A DNA stretch of 64,000 bases, from contig OY726559.1 of NCBI GenBank assembly GCA_963383645.1, forward strand, positions 123,824,721 through 123,888,720, written 5' to 3'. A model generated the notes under the pieces. That model made no database searches. It worked only from the letters and a program-made list of their open reading frames with translations, and was not told the DNA's origin. Below are positions 55,040 to 64,000 of the stretch, one piece after another. How positions within the stretch are numbered: the first letter of the stretch is position 1; each line of letters starts with the position of its first letter. Source of the DNA: Muscardinus avellanarius (Eukaryota > Chordata > Mammalia > Rodentia > Gliridae). A program made the translations under genes and the position numbers.

Positions 55040-55213
55040 AAGCTGGGCATAGTGGCACATGCCTTTAATCTCAATACTTGGGAGACTGAGACAGGAGGAT
55101 CACAGGTTGGAGGCCAGCCCCAGCAACTTAGATCCTCAGCAGTATATCAAGACCCTGTTTCAAGGTAAAAACAAAGTGAGGCTGGGGTTCAATTCCCAGA
55201 CTCACAAAAGAAA
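55040..55213 (+). mobile_element. Old SINE in the L1M
   Basis: AGCTGGGCATAGTGGCACAT to GGTTCAATTCCCAGACTCAC. The worn ID half lacks its A box. AAAAGTCTTTGT is duplicated on both sides. Confidence 0.83.
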
Positions 55214-55243
55214 AAAGTCTTTGTAGCCATGGATGTGACAAAG

Positions 55244-55286
<43 letters not shown>
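55244..55286. repeat. (GT)n microsatellite at the inversion breakpoint
   Basis: About 21 GT units lie exactly between forward and inverted L1 sequence. Confidence 0.93.
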
Positions 55287-55287
<1 letters not shown>

Positions 55288-55562
55288 ATTAATATGCATT
55301 TCCTAATAACTAATGCTTTTAAATATCTTTTCTGTGTTTATTAGCCATTACTATTTCTTTGGTGGAATATTTATTCAACTGTTATCACATTATTAAGTTA
55401 GAAGAATTAATTCTGTTCTGATACAAACCTTTATCAGATACATATGAAAATACTTTCAGTCATTAGCTTCTATTTCAGTTTCTTCATGGTGTCTTTTGAA
55501 GAGCAAGTGTTTGACAATGACACTCAGTTGATTATTCTCTTTTCTTGGTGTCATGTCTAAGA
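55288..55562 (-). other. Inverted ~275-bp segment of L1 ORF2
   Basis: On the minus strand it reads TGATTTCTTAGACATGACAC onward to AGGAAATGCATATTAATG. In old L1s this is the text that should follow the forward part ending at 55243 and precede the part starting at 55563. It therefore looks inverted in place. Confidence 0.65.
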
Positions 55563-55905
55563 AATCACAGTGAGAAACCATCTCATGCCCACTCAAATGC
55601 TACAACAGAATTCTGAAGATACCCAGTGTTTGCAAGCATGTGGAAAAACTGGAACGTTCACATACTACTGGTAGAAATGAAAGATAATAATAAATACTTT
55701 CCAAAAAGTTTTGAGGTTTCTTAAAAAATTTAACATACATCCACCAAAAAACCCGGAATTTGATACCAAAGAGAAGCAGAAACGTGTCGCCACACAGACC
55801 GGTACCTGCACGCTCACAGCAGCTTTATGTACAAGAGTCCAACACTGGGAGCAATCCAAATGTCTGCCGATTGGCAAATAGCTCTTCTAAAAGTACTCTT
55901 CAGTT

Positions 55906-56478
55906 TATCATGCTGCTTTAACAAGATACCCAAGGCTTGGTCTTTTTAAACAAAAATAGTTTCTCATAGTTCTTAGCCGGGCGTGGGGGCGCACGCTTGT
56001 CATCCCAGCGTTCGGGAGGCGGAGACCGGAGCTATCATAGTTCGCGGACAGCCTCAGCTACTTAGAGAGGCCCTCTGCAGCTTAGTGAGATCCAGTTTGA
56101 AAATAAAGAATAAAAAGTTAGGCAGGGGGTGTAGCTCAAAGGTCAAATGCCCCTGGGTTCCATCCCCACACCTGCACACACACACAAGTTTCTCATAGTT
56201 CTAGAGGCTGGAGGAACAAGATCAAGGTGCCATTAAGTTGGCGTCTGATGATAGCTCAGTCTCTGCTTCCAAGATGGTGTCTGTCACGGCATCCTCTGGA
56301 AGTAATTAATGTTGTGTCCTCACATGGTGGGAGGAATGGAAGAGCAAAGGAGGCAAAACTAGTTCCCTCAAACCCTTTTATAAAGTCTTAATGGCTTCCT
56401 AAAAGTCTACCTCTTCATACTGTTGTTTTGGGAGTAAGTTTCAACATGACTTTCAGAGGGAACACGAGCCTTAAAACC
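55906..56478 (-). mobile_element. MaLR LTR (MST/MLT1-type) inside the L1M
   Basis: ATGCTGCTTTAACAAGATAC, TCTAGAGGCTGGAGGAACAA, TGTGTCCTCACATGGTGGGA and CGAGCCTTAAAACCACAGCA are the antisense order. A young SINE splits it. Confidence 0.75.
55977..56187 (+). mobile_element. Young SINE, T2
   Basis: AGCCGGGCGTGGGGGCGCAC to CATCCCCACACCTGCACACA. The TSD AGTTTCTCATAGTTCT is perfect on both sides. Confidence 0.93.
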
Positions 56479-56859
56479 ACAGCACGTGGCATATCCACAA
56501 ACAGGAATAATACTGAGCAATGTAAAGTGATAATATGTATACAAGCAGCAGCATTATGGAACCTCAAAAACATGTAATATGAGGGAACCAGCTCCAAACC
56601 CCACGTGGTGTATGATTCTCTTTGTATGAATCTCTCACAAAGTAAAAACAATAGACAAGTAAACAGTGGAAACGATTCCTGTTCCTAAACTGTTTCCTAT
56701 TCCCACTGGAGCTGGGAACAGGAAAGCAAATGAACGTAACAGGCATGAAGGGGAACTTTCTGGAGCGATAACTGCACAGCTGTTTAAATTTATTAAAGTT
56801 ATTCAACTGTACACTTGAAGCAGAAGAATTATGTGGTTTATAAGTTCTATCTTGGTGTT

Positions 56860-57215
56860 CTAGTCATCCTTTTGTGACTGGGACAAAATATTTGAGATAA
56901 ATGACGTAGAAGAAGACAAGGATTATTTTAGCTCACAGTTTCAAATTCTTCAGCCATGACCACTTAGTCCTATTGTTTTGGGCCTGTGGCAGCATGGTAC
57001 ATCGTGGTGGGAGCACATGGTGGAGGCCAGTTCACCTCAGAGCAGAAGGGGCCAGGGCCAGCATCCCCTTCAAGGGCACACCCTCAACAACCTAACTTTC
57101 TTCCATGAGATCCCACCTCTCAAAGGTTCCACCACCTCCCAATAGCACCACAGGCTGGTGGCCAAGCCTTCAACCCATAGGCCTAGGTGGACATTTCAGA
57201 CCCAAATCTGACAAT
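56860..57215 (-). mobile_element. MaLR-type LTR
   Basis: GGGACAAAATATTTGAGATA, TGTTTTGGGCCTGTGGCAGC, GTTCCACCACCTCCCAATAG and GCCAAGCCTTCAACCCATAG. Same kind as the copy at 36555. Confidence 0.7.
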
Positions 57216-58495
57216 AAAATTATGACACACTGGTGATTACCCATGTCCCTGAAAGTCTCTACAAATGTGACTTTTTGTTGAATATACCCCAATTGTTCAA
57301 TAATCTTGAAAGAACATTCCTAAGAACAACGATACAGAAGTTGAGAGATTTTACCCCAGATCAGGCATAGCTGAGGTAAAGACAGCCTTGTAAAGTAGAT
57401 GGCGCTGCCTCGTCCATGGTGTCTGTCTCCTTCAGCTGGCACTTCTCCCTGCCAGTATTGCCCTTTCTGTTACCTTGTCATTGCATAGAGGAGAGCTAGA
57501 CAGACAGAGTTAAAAGGGAGAGTTCTTTAGACTCTGAGAGACAGCTTCTGCCTCTGTAGAGTGGGGATGATAAAACTGGCCTCATAATGCCCACAGGTGG
57601 ATGAATGAGATGAGACGTTTGGGGAGGCCGTGGCCCTGGGAGCTGCCACAAGGGTCAGCCGACAGTCTCTCCTTTCCCAAGTCACTGCCAGAAAGTAGGA
57701 TGCTGGTTGTCATCAACTCTGTGATGGGAAATGCATTTCACTGACTTCCTTTTCTGCAATTATAATCATCCTTTAAAGAGTGTAAGAAAGACTCTTCACT
57801 GGAGGTAGAGACAAGCAGTGGCTAGCCTCCAGCTCCTCCTGAGAATCACTCTCTAGTCTTCTTACTTGGTACCCACCCATGACTTTGGAAAGAGGCCAGT
57901 TTGGGGAAGACCAAAAACTGCACTTTCCCATGGTGAAGTGCCATGTTCTCTGTCCCAGGGCCCTGGTGAGGTTAGAGCTCTTTGCAGATTATGTCTGCAG
58001 ACACAGCTGGATGCCAAGGTCACAGCCTCAGTCACCTGACTGCTGTGCATGGATGTTATTGTCACTGAGAATGGTGGTGTGGACAAAGCTCAGACAACGG
58101 TGCAGGCAGCGAGGTGCTTAGGGTGTGGTGCTGTGCTTGTGTGACTCTGAAAGCGTCTGAAGACCAGCGGCTCCCAGGGTCACAAGGCGAGGCCCAACAC
58201 TGTGTCTCCTTCAGAGTTGCCGTCTCGCTGACTGCTTGCCTCACCTTAGCTGCAGCCTGCTGAGGGTCTGGATCCAAACCCAATGCTGCATTGGAGTTCA
58301 GTTCTGCAGCCAGGCAACTGTGTGCCTTTGCACCTCCAGTTGCCTTCCTGTCCTGGTTCTATGATCTAGGGCTGTTTTTCTCTTCTCAGCAAACTCCCCA
58401 GATCCACCGGCTCCCAGCTAGCACCTCCTGTCTTCACAGGATTCCCTGACTATGTAGACCAGCGTCTGCCAGCTTCCATTAGCAACATGTTTTCA
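57216..58495. other. Single-copy DNA with a worn MIR
   Basis: 57520-57660 (CTCTGTAGAGTGGGGATGAT) is probably a plus-strand MIR. The remainder shows no gene or repeat. Confidence 0.45.
57392..57405 (+). promoter_or_regulatory. Weak CTCF-like motif
   Basis: AAAGTAGATGGCGC matches 12 of 14 positions of CCASNAGRKGGCRS, with the AGATGGCGC core intact and the leading CC missing. Confidence 0.3.
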
Positions 58496-58850
58496 TTTTA
58501 TTTACAGCAATGATCATAACATAATTCTACCGTGTTATGGCAGTCACAATAGTCTAGACTATAGTGCAGTAATAAATAACTCCCAGAACTCAGGAGCTTG
58601 GGGCTATAAGTGTCTAAATCTCTCTCAACACCTTGTCTGTTGTCAGTTGGCTGGGAGGCTCAGCTCTGGACGAGACTGATGAGTGTCCCAGTCATGGTGC
58701 CAGAGGGAAATAGCTGCAGGGAGCTACACATAACTGCCCAGGCAATTAACTGCTTGGCCCAGAGAGGCACATGCCACTTCCACTCATGGGCTCTGCAGAG
58801 CTCGTCACCGCCCCCGCCGACCCACAAGGGGCTGCCCTGACGTGCATTCC
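58496..58850 (+). mobile_element. Ancient interspersed repeat, family not assigned
   Basis: TAACTCCCAGAACTCAGGAG, TGGCTGGGAGGCTCAGCTCT and CACATGCCACTTCCACTCAT match the order of a mammal-wide repeat I recognise only in outline. Confidence 0.4.
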
Positions 58851-59035
58851 AAGAGCAGCTCTAATGGTCACCACATTACTTGTTTTGGTTTTATCTGTCT
58901 CCCCAACCAGAATGGCCTCACAGAGCAGGATGGCTTATCTCGATCATCTACCCTCTGCTGGCACTTGGCTAGTGCTGGACAACCATCTGCCAACTGACCA
59001 ACTGACTAACTGGTTTAGTGACCAAGACTATTGAC
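58851..59035 (+). mobile_element. L2 3' end
   Basis: GTCTCCCCAACCAGAATGGC, then ATCTACCCTCTGCTGGCACT and GACCAACTGACTAACTGG, follow the L2 terminus in decayed form. Confidence 0.45.
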
Positions 59036-59252
59036 TGGGTGTCAGCTCCCTGAAGACTGCTCAGATCCTGGAGGACTCCGAGCCCAGATTTCCACACTCA
59101 CTGACCCTCCAGAAAGGGGAAGAACGGTTACTCTGCTGATCGTCATTACCTTCTCCTATACTGCTTAAATGTAGAGGAAAATGTAGAGGGTCTGGAGAGT
59201 AGGCCAAGGGGGCAATTTGTAACCTGGAATCTCTTTGAAATTTTCTTCTTCA

Positions 59253-59256
<4 letters not shown>

Positions 59257-59316
<60 letters not shown>

Positions 59317-59503
59317 TGGAACCCAGGGCCTTTCTGCCTTTGGGCTATACTCCCAGACCTATTTTTTTTATATTTTATTTGGGAAAAGGGTCTAAGTTGC
59401 TGAGAGTCTCACTAAGTAGCTGCGGCTGGCTTCGAACCTGTGTGATCCTCTTGTTCTCAGCCTCCCAAGCATTGGGATTACAAGCATGCATCACCATGCC
59501 TGG
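59257..59503 (-). mobile_element. SINE, T1-long, with (GT)n tail
   Basis: About 26 GT units (59257-59308), then TACTAGAGATGGAACCCAGG to CATCACCATGCCTGGCT. TTTTCTTCTTCAT and TTTTCTTCAT flank it. Confidence 0.88.
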
Positions 59504-59769
59504 CTTTTCTTCATTCTTAAAAATTATATGATTTTTACATTTTGATCCATATTACATTCATGGTGTAAAAAAGTGTTAAAATGTTTAACCGAATAAATTA
59601 ACACTTCTAGAACATGGGTCAGGCTGCAGGGGGTTTCAAGGTCCCTGTAACGGCCTGCCTACCCCCACCTCCAGAGTAGACATCCCAAACCAAGGAACAC
59701 AGCTCTAAGCCTCCTTAGAGATCTGCTGGGTCCTTCTCTTTTTCATTTTTCTTCTTCTTTTCTTTGTGG
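59504..59769. other. Single-copy spacer, nothing recognised
   Basis: No signature seen apart from a pyrimidine-rich end at the SINE tail. Confidence 0.45.
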
Positions 59770-59959
59770 AGGAGAAGGGAGGTGAATACTAGGGATTGAA
59801 TTTACAGGCTTTCTACCCCTGAGCTATATTAACAGTCTATTTTGTTTTTCACTTTGAAACGGGGTCTTGCTAAATTGCCGAGGGTGGTCTTGAACCTATA
59901 ATCCTCCTGTCTCAGCCTCCCAAGTACTGGTATTATAGGTGTGCACCCCCACGTTTAGC
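59770..59959 (-). mobile_element. Old SINE
   Basis: GGGAGGTGAATACTAGGGAT to GTGCACCCCCACGTTTAGC. Shares its 5' flank with the SINE at 52219. Confidence 0.75.
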
Positions 59960-60036
59960 CTGCTGGGCCCTTCACGCTTAAACTTAGAACATTCACAGTA
60001 TCTTCTGCATTTTATTCTCACTCCTTCCAAAACCAT
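59960..60036. repeat. Flank shared with 52420-52497
   Basis: CTGCTGGGCCCTTCACG, TTAAACTTAGAACATTCACA, ATCTTCTGCATTTTATTCTC. Similarity to the first copy stops near 60036. Confidence 0.78.
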
Positions 60037-61088
60037 GGTGACTTTTTCTCTTATGGAAACAACATTCCAATTTTCATGTGGAAACTTGCCTTTGCCTAAT
60101 GAAATAAGGGAAAGATGGATATTAATGTCTCATGTTCTTCCTCACAGGTTGGTGGACTAAATTCCAATCCAGTGTTTCTCAAATATTCCATTACCCTGAC
60201 ACACACTAAGAAGTGCTTTTGATATCACTTCCTGTCAGGGACAAGTTGGCAGCACCCCTCATGCTGGAGCGTCCACCCCTTAGTGGCACATATTGGTGGA
60301 TGCTCACAATGTCTCCTCTGGAGAGCTGAGCCCAGCTGAGCAAGGTCTGACTTTCCACAAGGTTTTGTACCCCTCTTCCTGAGAGCTGCCTCAACCAGGA
60401 CTGGTTGTGGATTCTGGAGCTCAACAGGACCCTTTGCAGGATGACCAACTCTGTGTAAGAATCAGGGCTGCAGGGGATCAGGCTGAGAGCTGCTCCTTCT
60501 CAGCTTCACCCTGTCCTGTCTGGTTTCCCTCACTCTCATCTTTTCTAAGAGCACATCCCCAGTAGATCACACACTCCAAAACCTTTTCTTGATCTCTACT
60601 TCTAGAGCATCTGACTTGAGACGTGCCCAACACATGTATCGGAAATAAAGTGTCAAGAAAATAAGGCTTACACTTACTTCATGTACATGTACTGCTATGA
60701 GATCTATTTGTGACTCTGTAATTTGATTTCCTAATCCACTAATGGGTTGCAGCCCTGTAATTGGAAAAACTCTGCAAAAGCCCCTCACCTTCTAAGTTCA
60801 TCTTATGGGAACTTGTGCTCAGCAGCCAGGAAGTTAGGGAGAAAGTGGAACAAAGGGAATTGATCCCAGTATGCACAGAACTGAGGGAATTGCTTTTCCT
60901 AAGTTTTAGCATCTAAAGGGAGCTCCAAGAATCCTCTACCTTCCAACTTCCAGGGAGGTCATCAACACCCCTTACTAATGCACTTACCTTGGGTCTTCAA
61001 TAGGAAATGTGGATTCCAAGGAGATTAAGCCATTTTTTAACTTTTTTCAAGTGCACAGAACCATACATAGCAAAAGTTTATTTTATTT
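60037..61088. other. Single-copy DNA, no gene recognised
   Basis: No gene, RNA or repeat recognised. Confidence 0.45.
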
Positions 61089-61236
61089 CTGCCATGGCCA
61101 ACACTGAAATATACCAAATGGTTATCAATACATGATCCACACAAAGAAATACCGTGGGTCCATTAAAATCATGAAATAGTATACCTAAGTGCAGAGATTT
61201 TCTGGTGATACACTAAGTGTAAAAATCAATTGGCCC

Positions 61237-61757
61237 TATTAAAATCAGTAAGAGAGTTTTTAAAAGACTGGTAATGGAACCACCATTCGGTCCAGCTATA
61301 GCAGTCCTTGGTACTTATTCAAAAGAAATAATGTCAGCATGCTACTGGGATAATGCCTACCCATATTTTCAGCAGCACAATCACAATAACCAAGTTATGG
61401 AACCAGCCTATACATCTGCCAACAGAGGATGGAAACACTGAAGTTCTGTTCAGCCATAAAGAAAAGCAAGTTTATGCACTTGCAGAAAAATGGATGGGAC
61501 TGAAGAGCATCATGTTAAGCAGAAAGTCAAAGGTCACACATCTTCTCTCATATGTGGAAGCTAGAGAAAATAAAGGAACCTCATGAAAAGATAAGGGGGA
61601 CTAGGAGACCGTAGGAAGAGGACCAAAGGGAGGGAGGAGGGGAGGATGGAGGAGGTACTGGATTATGAAATTGATCAAATTTTATTATGTGCAAGTACAA
61701 TTATAGTACAATGAATTCCACTACTGTGTATAATTATTACACACTAATAAAAATTTT
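61237..61757 (+). mobile_element. 5'-truncated L1 with clear TSD
   Basis: It covers the ORF2 C-terminus (ACCAAGTTATGGAACCAGCC, GAAAAATGGATGGGACTGAA), a polypurine 3'UTR tract (61605-61655) and an ACTAATAAAAATTTTAAA tail. The TSD is AAAAATCAATTGGCCC (61221-61236) and AAAAATCATTTGGCCC (61758-61773), one mismatch. The 3'UTR differs from the G-rich type at 3961, so this is another subfamily. Confidence 0.85.
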
Positions 61758-61813
61758 AAAAATCATTTGGCCCAAAGGTTCACTAGTATTATTCCATATT
61801 TATTTATGTATTT

Positions 61814-62460
61814 TGGTGGTACTGGGGTTCTTGGAAACCCTTCTACCTCCGGACTACACTCACAGACCTATTGACGGGTCCAGCCCATCAGCGGTGGGGG
61901 CTGGGAGGGAAGGTTGAGTGTTGACGGCCAAAACAGAAACACACACAAGTCGGGAGCCGAGTCAAGCAGAAGCTCGTTTATTCTTCTTCAAGCAACATAT
62001 ATATAGCACAAAACCACAAGGGGAATTTCCAGTGAGGAAATAGCCTAGCCTATCGAGATAAAGATCACCTCTTCCCAGACCGAGCATGTTGCTTGCAGCC
62101 AATCCCGAGCCATTCATGTGTGCAGAAGCTCCTTTAAAGGGAAAAAGGGAAAAACTACTCAGTCTCCCCACCCATAACAAATGGGGAACCATGCCTTCAA
62201 AACTACTTCCAGGTGCCATCTTAGCCCCTTTTCTGCGGAAGTCCTTAAACTTTGCCTAAGGCTTAGCCTGCAGGCTGCTCAGGCCTAGGGAGGCTGCATC
62301 TCTTTAGGCGCTGTATGCACACACCCCAACAACCTATTTTATACTTTTTATTTGGAAACAGGGTCTCTTAAGCCAGTGCAGCTGGCTTCGAACAAACACG
62401 ATCCTCCTGTCTCCGCCCCCACAAGCCTGGGGATTACAAGCGTGCACCACCACGCCTGGC
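61814..62460 (-). mobile_element. SINE, T1-short, split by a solo LTR
   Basis: The 3' end is at 61814-61871 (TGGTGGTACTGGGGTTCTTG) and the rest at 62332-62460, ending ACCACCACGCCTGGCT. Confidence 0.88.
61872..62331 (-). mobile_element. Solo LTR of a class II (ERVK/IAP-like) endogenous retrovirus
   Basis: The 460-bp element runs TG...CA and is flanked by the 6-bp repeat ACCTAT (61866-61871 and 62332-62337). A 6-bp duplication is typical of class II ERVs. On the minus strand it starts TGTTGGGGTGTG and has an inverted CCAAT (62099), a TATA box CTATATATATG (61996-62006), and AATAAA (61977-61982) followed by a short U5 ending GACCCGTCA. No viral coding sequence remains. Confidence 0.85.
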
Positions 62461-62611
62461 TCCATTTTTATTTTTAAAAGTTAGTTTATGGATGTTAAGA
62501 ATTTGTAAACATATATTCGACACTATTTGCAATAATTATCTATAGGGGAGTGATTACAGGAGCTTTTTACTTTCTTTTTGTGTGTGTGCAGTATTGGAAA
62601 AAAAAAACCTT

Positions 62612-62667
62612 TTTTGGGGGTAATGGAACTCAGGGGCATTCTACCTCCTAGTTACACCCCCAGCTTA
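62612..62667 (-). mobile_element. SINE ID-half remnant
   Basis: GGGTAATGGAACTCAGGGGC to TTACACCCCCAGC. Confidence 0.65.
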
Positions 62668-64000
62668 ACCCTCTGATTTTTGTTCTCTTTCTTTTCCCCT
62701 ATGGTACAATTCAGTCATTTAGAACAAAAATCTTGCCATTCAAAATTCTTTCCTAGGTAAAAGCATTTTTTACATTTTTATTATAACATCTCTCATGCCT
62801 ACAAATCTATCCTTTTATTTCTTGAGTTTTTTTTTCTTTTTGGACTCTGGTGGTATGACAAATAGTTATTCAATTGTGTAGCCCAAATTGCCACATCCAA
62901 TTTACCTTGTTGGCATAGCTTTGGATTTTTCATTAATAAAAAAGTCTATTTTTTCTGCTAACCAGATCCCGCTACAAGATACTGTCACTGTTTATATTTT
63001 TTTCTGGTGCCCATCCACTCTTTATTTTGATTTATACTACCAAGGCTAGGCACAGAAAGACTAAGAATTTAATGGGAAACTAACAGGCTGTGCAGATGGG
63101 CCATTTCCCATCTGAGAGACAGAAGAGAAATAAAAGCATTCTTTTAGTTCTCTTACTGTGCAATTTGTTCCAGGGCATTCCCTAGGCTACCTAGCACCCA
63201 TTTCATGCATGGCAAGAAAATAGAGGGAGCCCAAGGTTTTTACATTTTAAAGACAAGCAAAATTTCCCAAGGATGTAGGGGATGCCATAAGCCTTCAAGA
63301 GATTCCAGACTCCAATAATCAATTAACACATTTTGGGGTATAACAACATGCTTGGAGTCTGTACCAGAGACAGGGCAGGCCTATGGGATGGAATCCCCAC
63401 ATCAAAAGACCTTCCCCAGAAGGGGCGGATCTAGTTGGGTCAGAAGATTATTGGTATAAAACTGTTTTGTATCCAACAACTTCAATGACTTATTTTCAAG
63501 TCACTCCCCTATACTGTCTGGTACAGGGCTTTATTAACCTATCCTTTCCTTCTGTCTTTGCAATAATAAAATTGTTTAAGCTTACAGCCAAAAAAGAGGA
63601 GTTCTGGCTATTGTTTTCTACACATAGTTAAGAACAAGAACCCATGGCTATATCTCACTGTTACATGAAAACAAAGCCATTTTACAATATTGTTTTATAC
63701 GAACAATATAGAAGTCCATTAATAGACTCAAATGTTATTTTAAATTCTGAGAAGTCAAAGCATCAATTATATTTTGCATTTACCCAATTTAATAATCAAA
63801 TAATAGATTACCTCTGAAAATTAAGACATGGTATAAGCATTATTAGTGTCTTAAAACATTTTTCCTGCCACAGAAAAAACTTTAAAAGCAATGAATATTG
63901 TATTTGGAAACATTCTACAGAGGCAAACATAATCTTGACTAACCATTTATCTAGGAAAAAAGGCATGTATTAATAATTTTGTTACTTTAATCTCATGAAC
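62668..64000. other. AT-rich single-copy DNA, no gene recognised
   Basis: ATTGGTATAAAACTG (63449) and CAATAATAAAATTG (63559) are spaced like a TATA box and polyadenylation signal of an LTR, but no TG/CA ends or TSD were found. The rest shows nothing recognisable up to the window edge. Confidence 0.4.

Larger units (their letters stand above)
54938..56850 (+). mobile_element. Ancient L1M with an internal inverted segment, interrupted by an LTR and SINEs
   Basis: The plus-strand ORF2 text starts at 54938 (GATACAACTGCACAAAATTA) and resumes after a SINE at 55214-55243. The segment 55288-55562 is on the opposite strand. Plus-strand L1 returns at 55563 (GTGAGAAACCATCTCATGCC, AAGCATGTGGAAAAACTGGA, CAGCAGCTTTATGTACAAGA) and, after an LTR, at 56480-56850 (TATTCAACTGTACACTTGAA). 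Confidence 0.68.
61089..62590 (+). mobile_element. Ancient L1M 3' region hosting later insertions
   Basis: 61089-61236 (TACCAAATGGTTATCAATAC, ATACCGTGGGTCCATTAAAA) and 62461-62590 (ATCTATAGGGGAGTGATTAC) follow the order of an L1M 3' region. A younger L1, a SINE and an LTR lie in between. Confidence 0.55.

Noticed and set aside
55288..55562. Opposite-strand L1 piece explained by twin priming
   Set aside because: Forward-strand L1 sequence also lies to its left (54938-55243), so the inverted piece is internal, not the 5' end.

Overview
The window is mammalian nuclear DNA, almost certainly from a squirrel-family rodent (Sciuridae). The main evidence is about 60 copies of a dimeric SINE: a 7SL-derived B1-like left half (GCCGGGCGTGGTGGCGCACG) joined to an ID/tRNA-like right half (TAGCTCGGAGGTAGAATG, then GGTTCCATCCCC). 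This is the B1-dID/MEN type of architecture known from squirrels and some related rodents. Many copies are almost unmutated, have long A-tails and are flanked by clear target-site duplications (TSDs), so the family was active recently. Ancient mammal-wide repeats (MIR, L2, L1M, MLT1/MST LTRs, MER5-type hAT elements) form the deeper layer.

I see no protein-coding gene. Open reading frames are short, overlap on both strands, and mostly translate SINEs, microsatellites or L1 ORF2 debris. The only recognisable RNA gene sequence is a U6 snRNA pseudogene. The window reads as intergenic or intronic DNA.

Layout. 0-5 kb: an old, internally deleted L1 peppered with SINEs. 5-12 kb: single-copy DNA with SINEs, ending at a CpG-rich patch with a full CTCF consensus and an NRF1-like site (11.87-11.95 kb). 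12-16.8 kb: the longest SINE-free stretch, with a second CTCF consensus at 16.21 kb. 17-29 kb: SINEs, MIRs, a palindromic element and unremarkable single-copy DNA. 29.4-32.0 kb: a minus-strand L1 whose 5' end is a complete U6 copy. 32-44 kb: MIRs, microsatellites, an inverted repeat with ~127-bp arms, and hAT fossils. 44.2-45.9 kb: a composite element consisting of a GC-rich minisatellite of ~27 units, a short unique segment and an L1 3' end, bounded by one 16-bp TSD. 46-60 kb: MaLR LTRs, SINE-in-SINE nests and an old L1 with an internal micro-inversion. 61-62.6 kb: an ancient L1M holding a younger L1 and a SINE, the SINE itself split by a solo LTR.

The most interesting object is the minisatellite/L1 composite at 44.2-45.9 kb. 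It looks like one retrotransposition event and resembles primate SVA in layout, although an internally deleted L1 with a repetitive 5'UTR is equally possible. The U6-L1 chimera is the second highlight. Repeat names rest on recognition of remembered consensus patterns, not on a database search. Boundaries are generally good to about 5-10 bases where a TSD is described and to about 20-40 bases otherwise.
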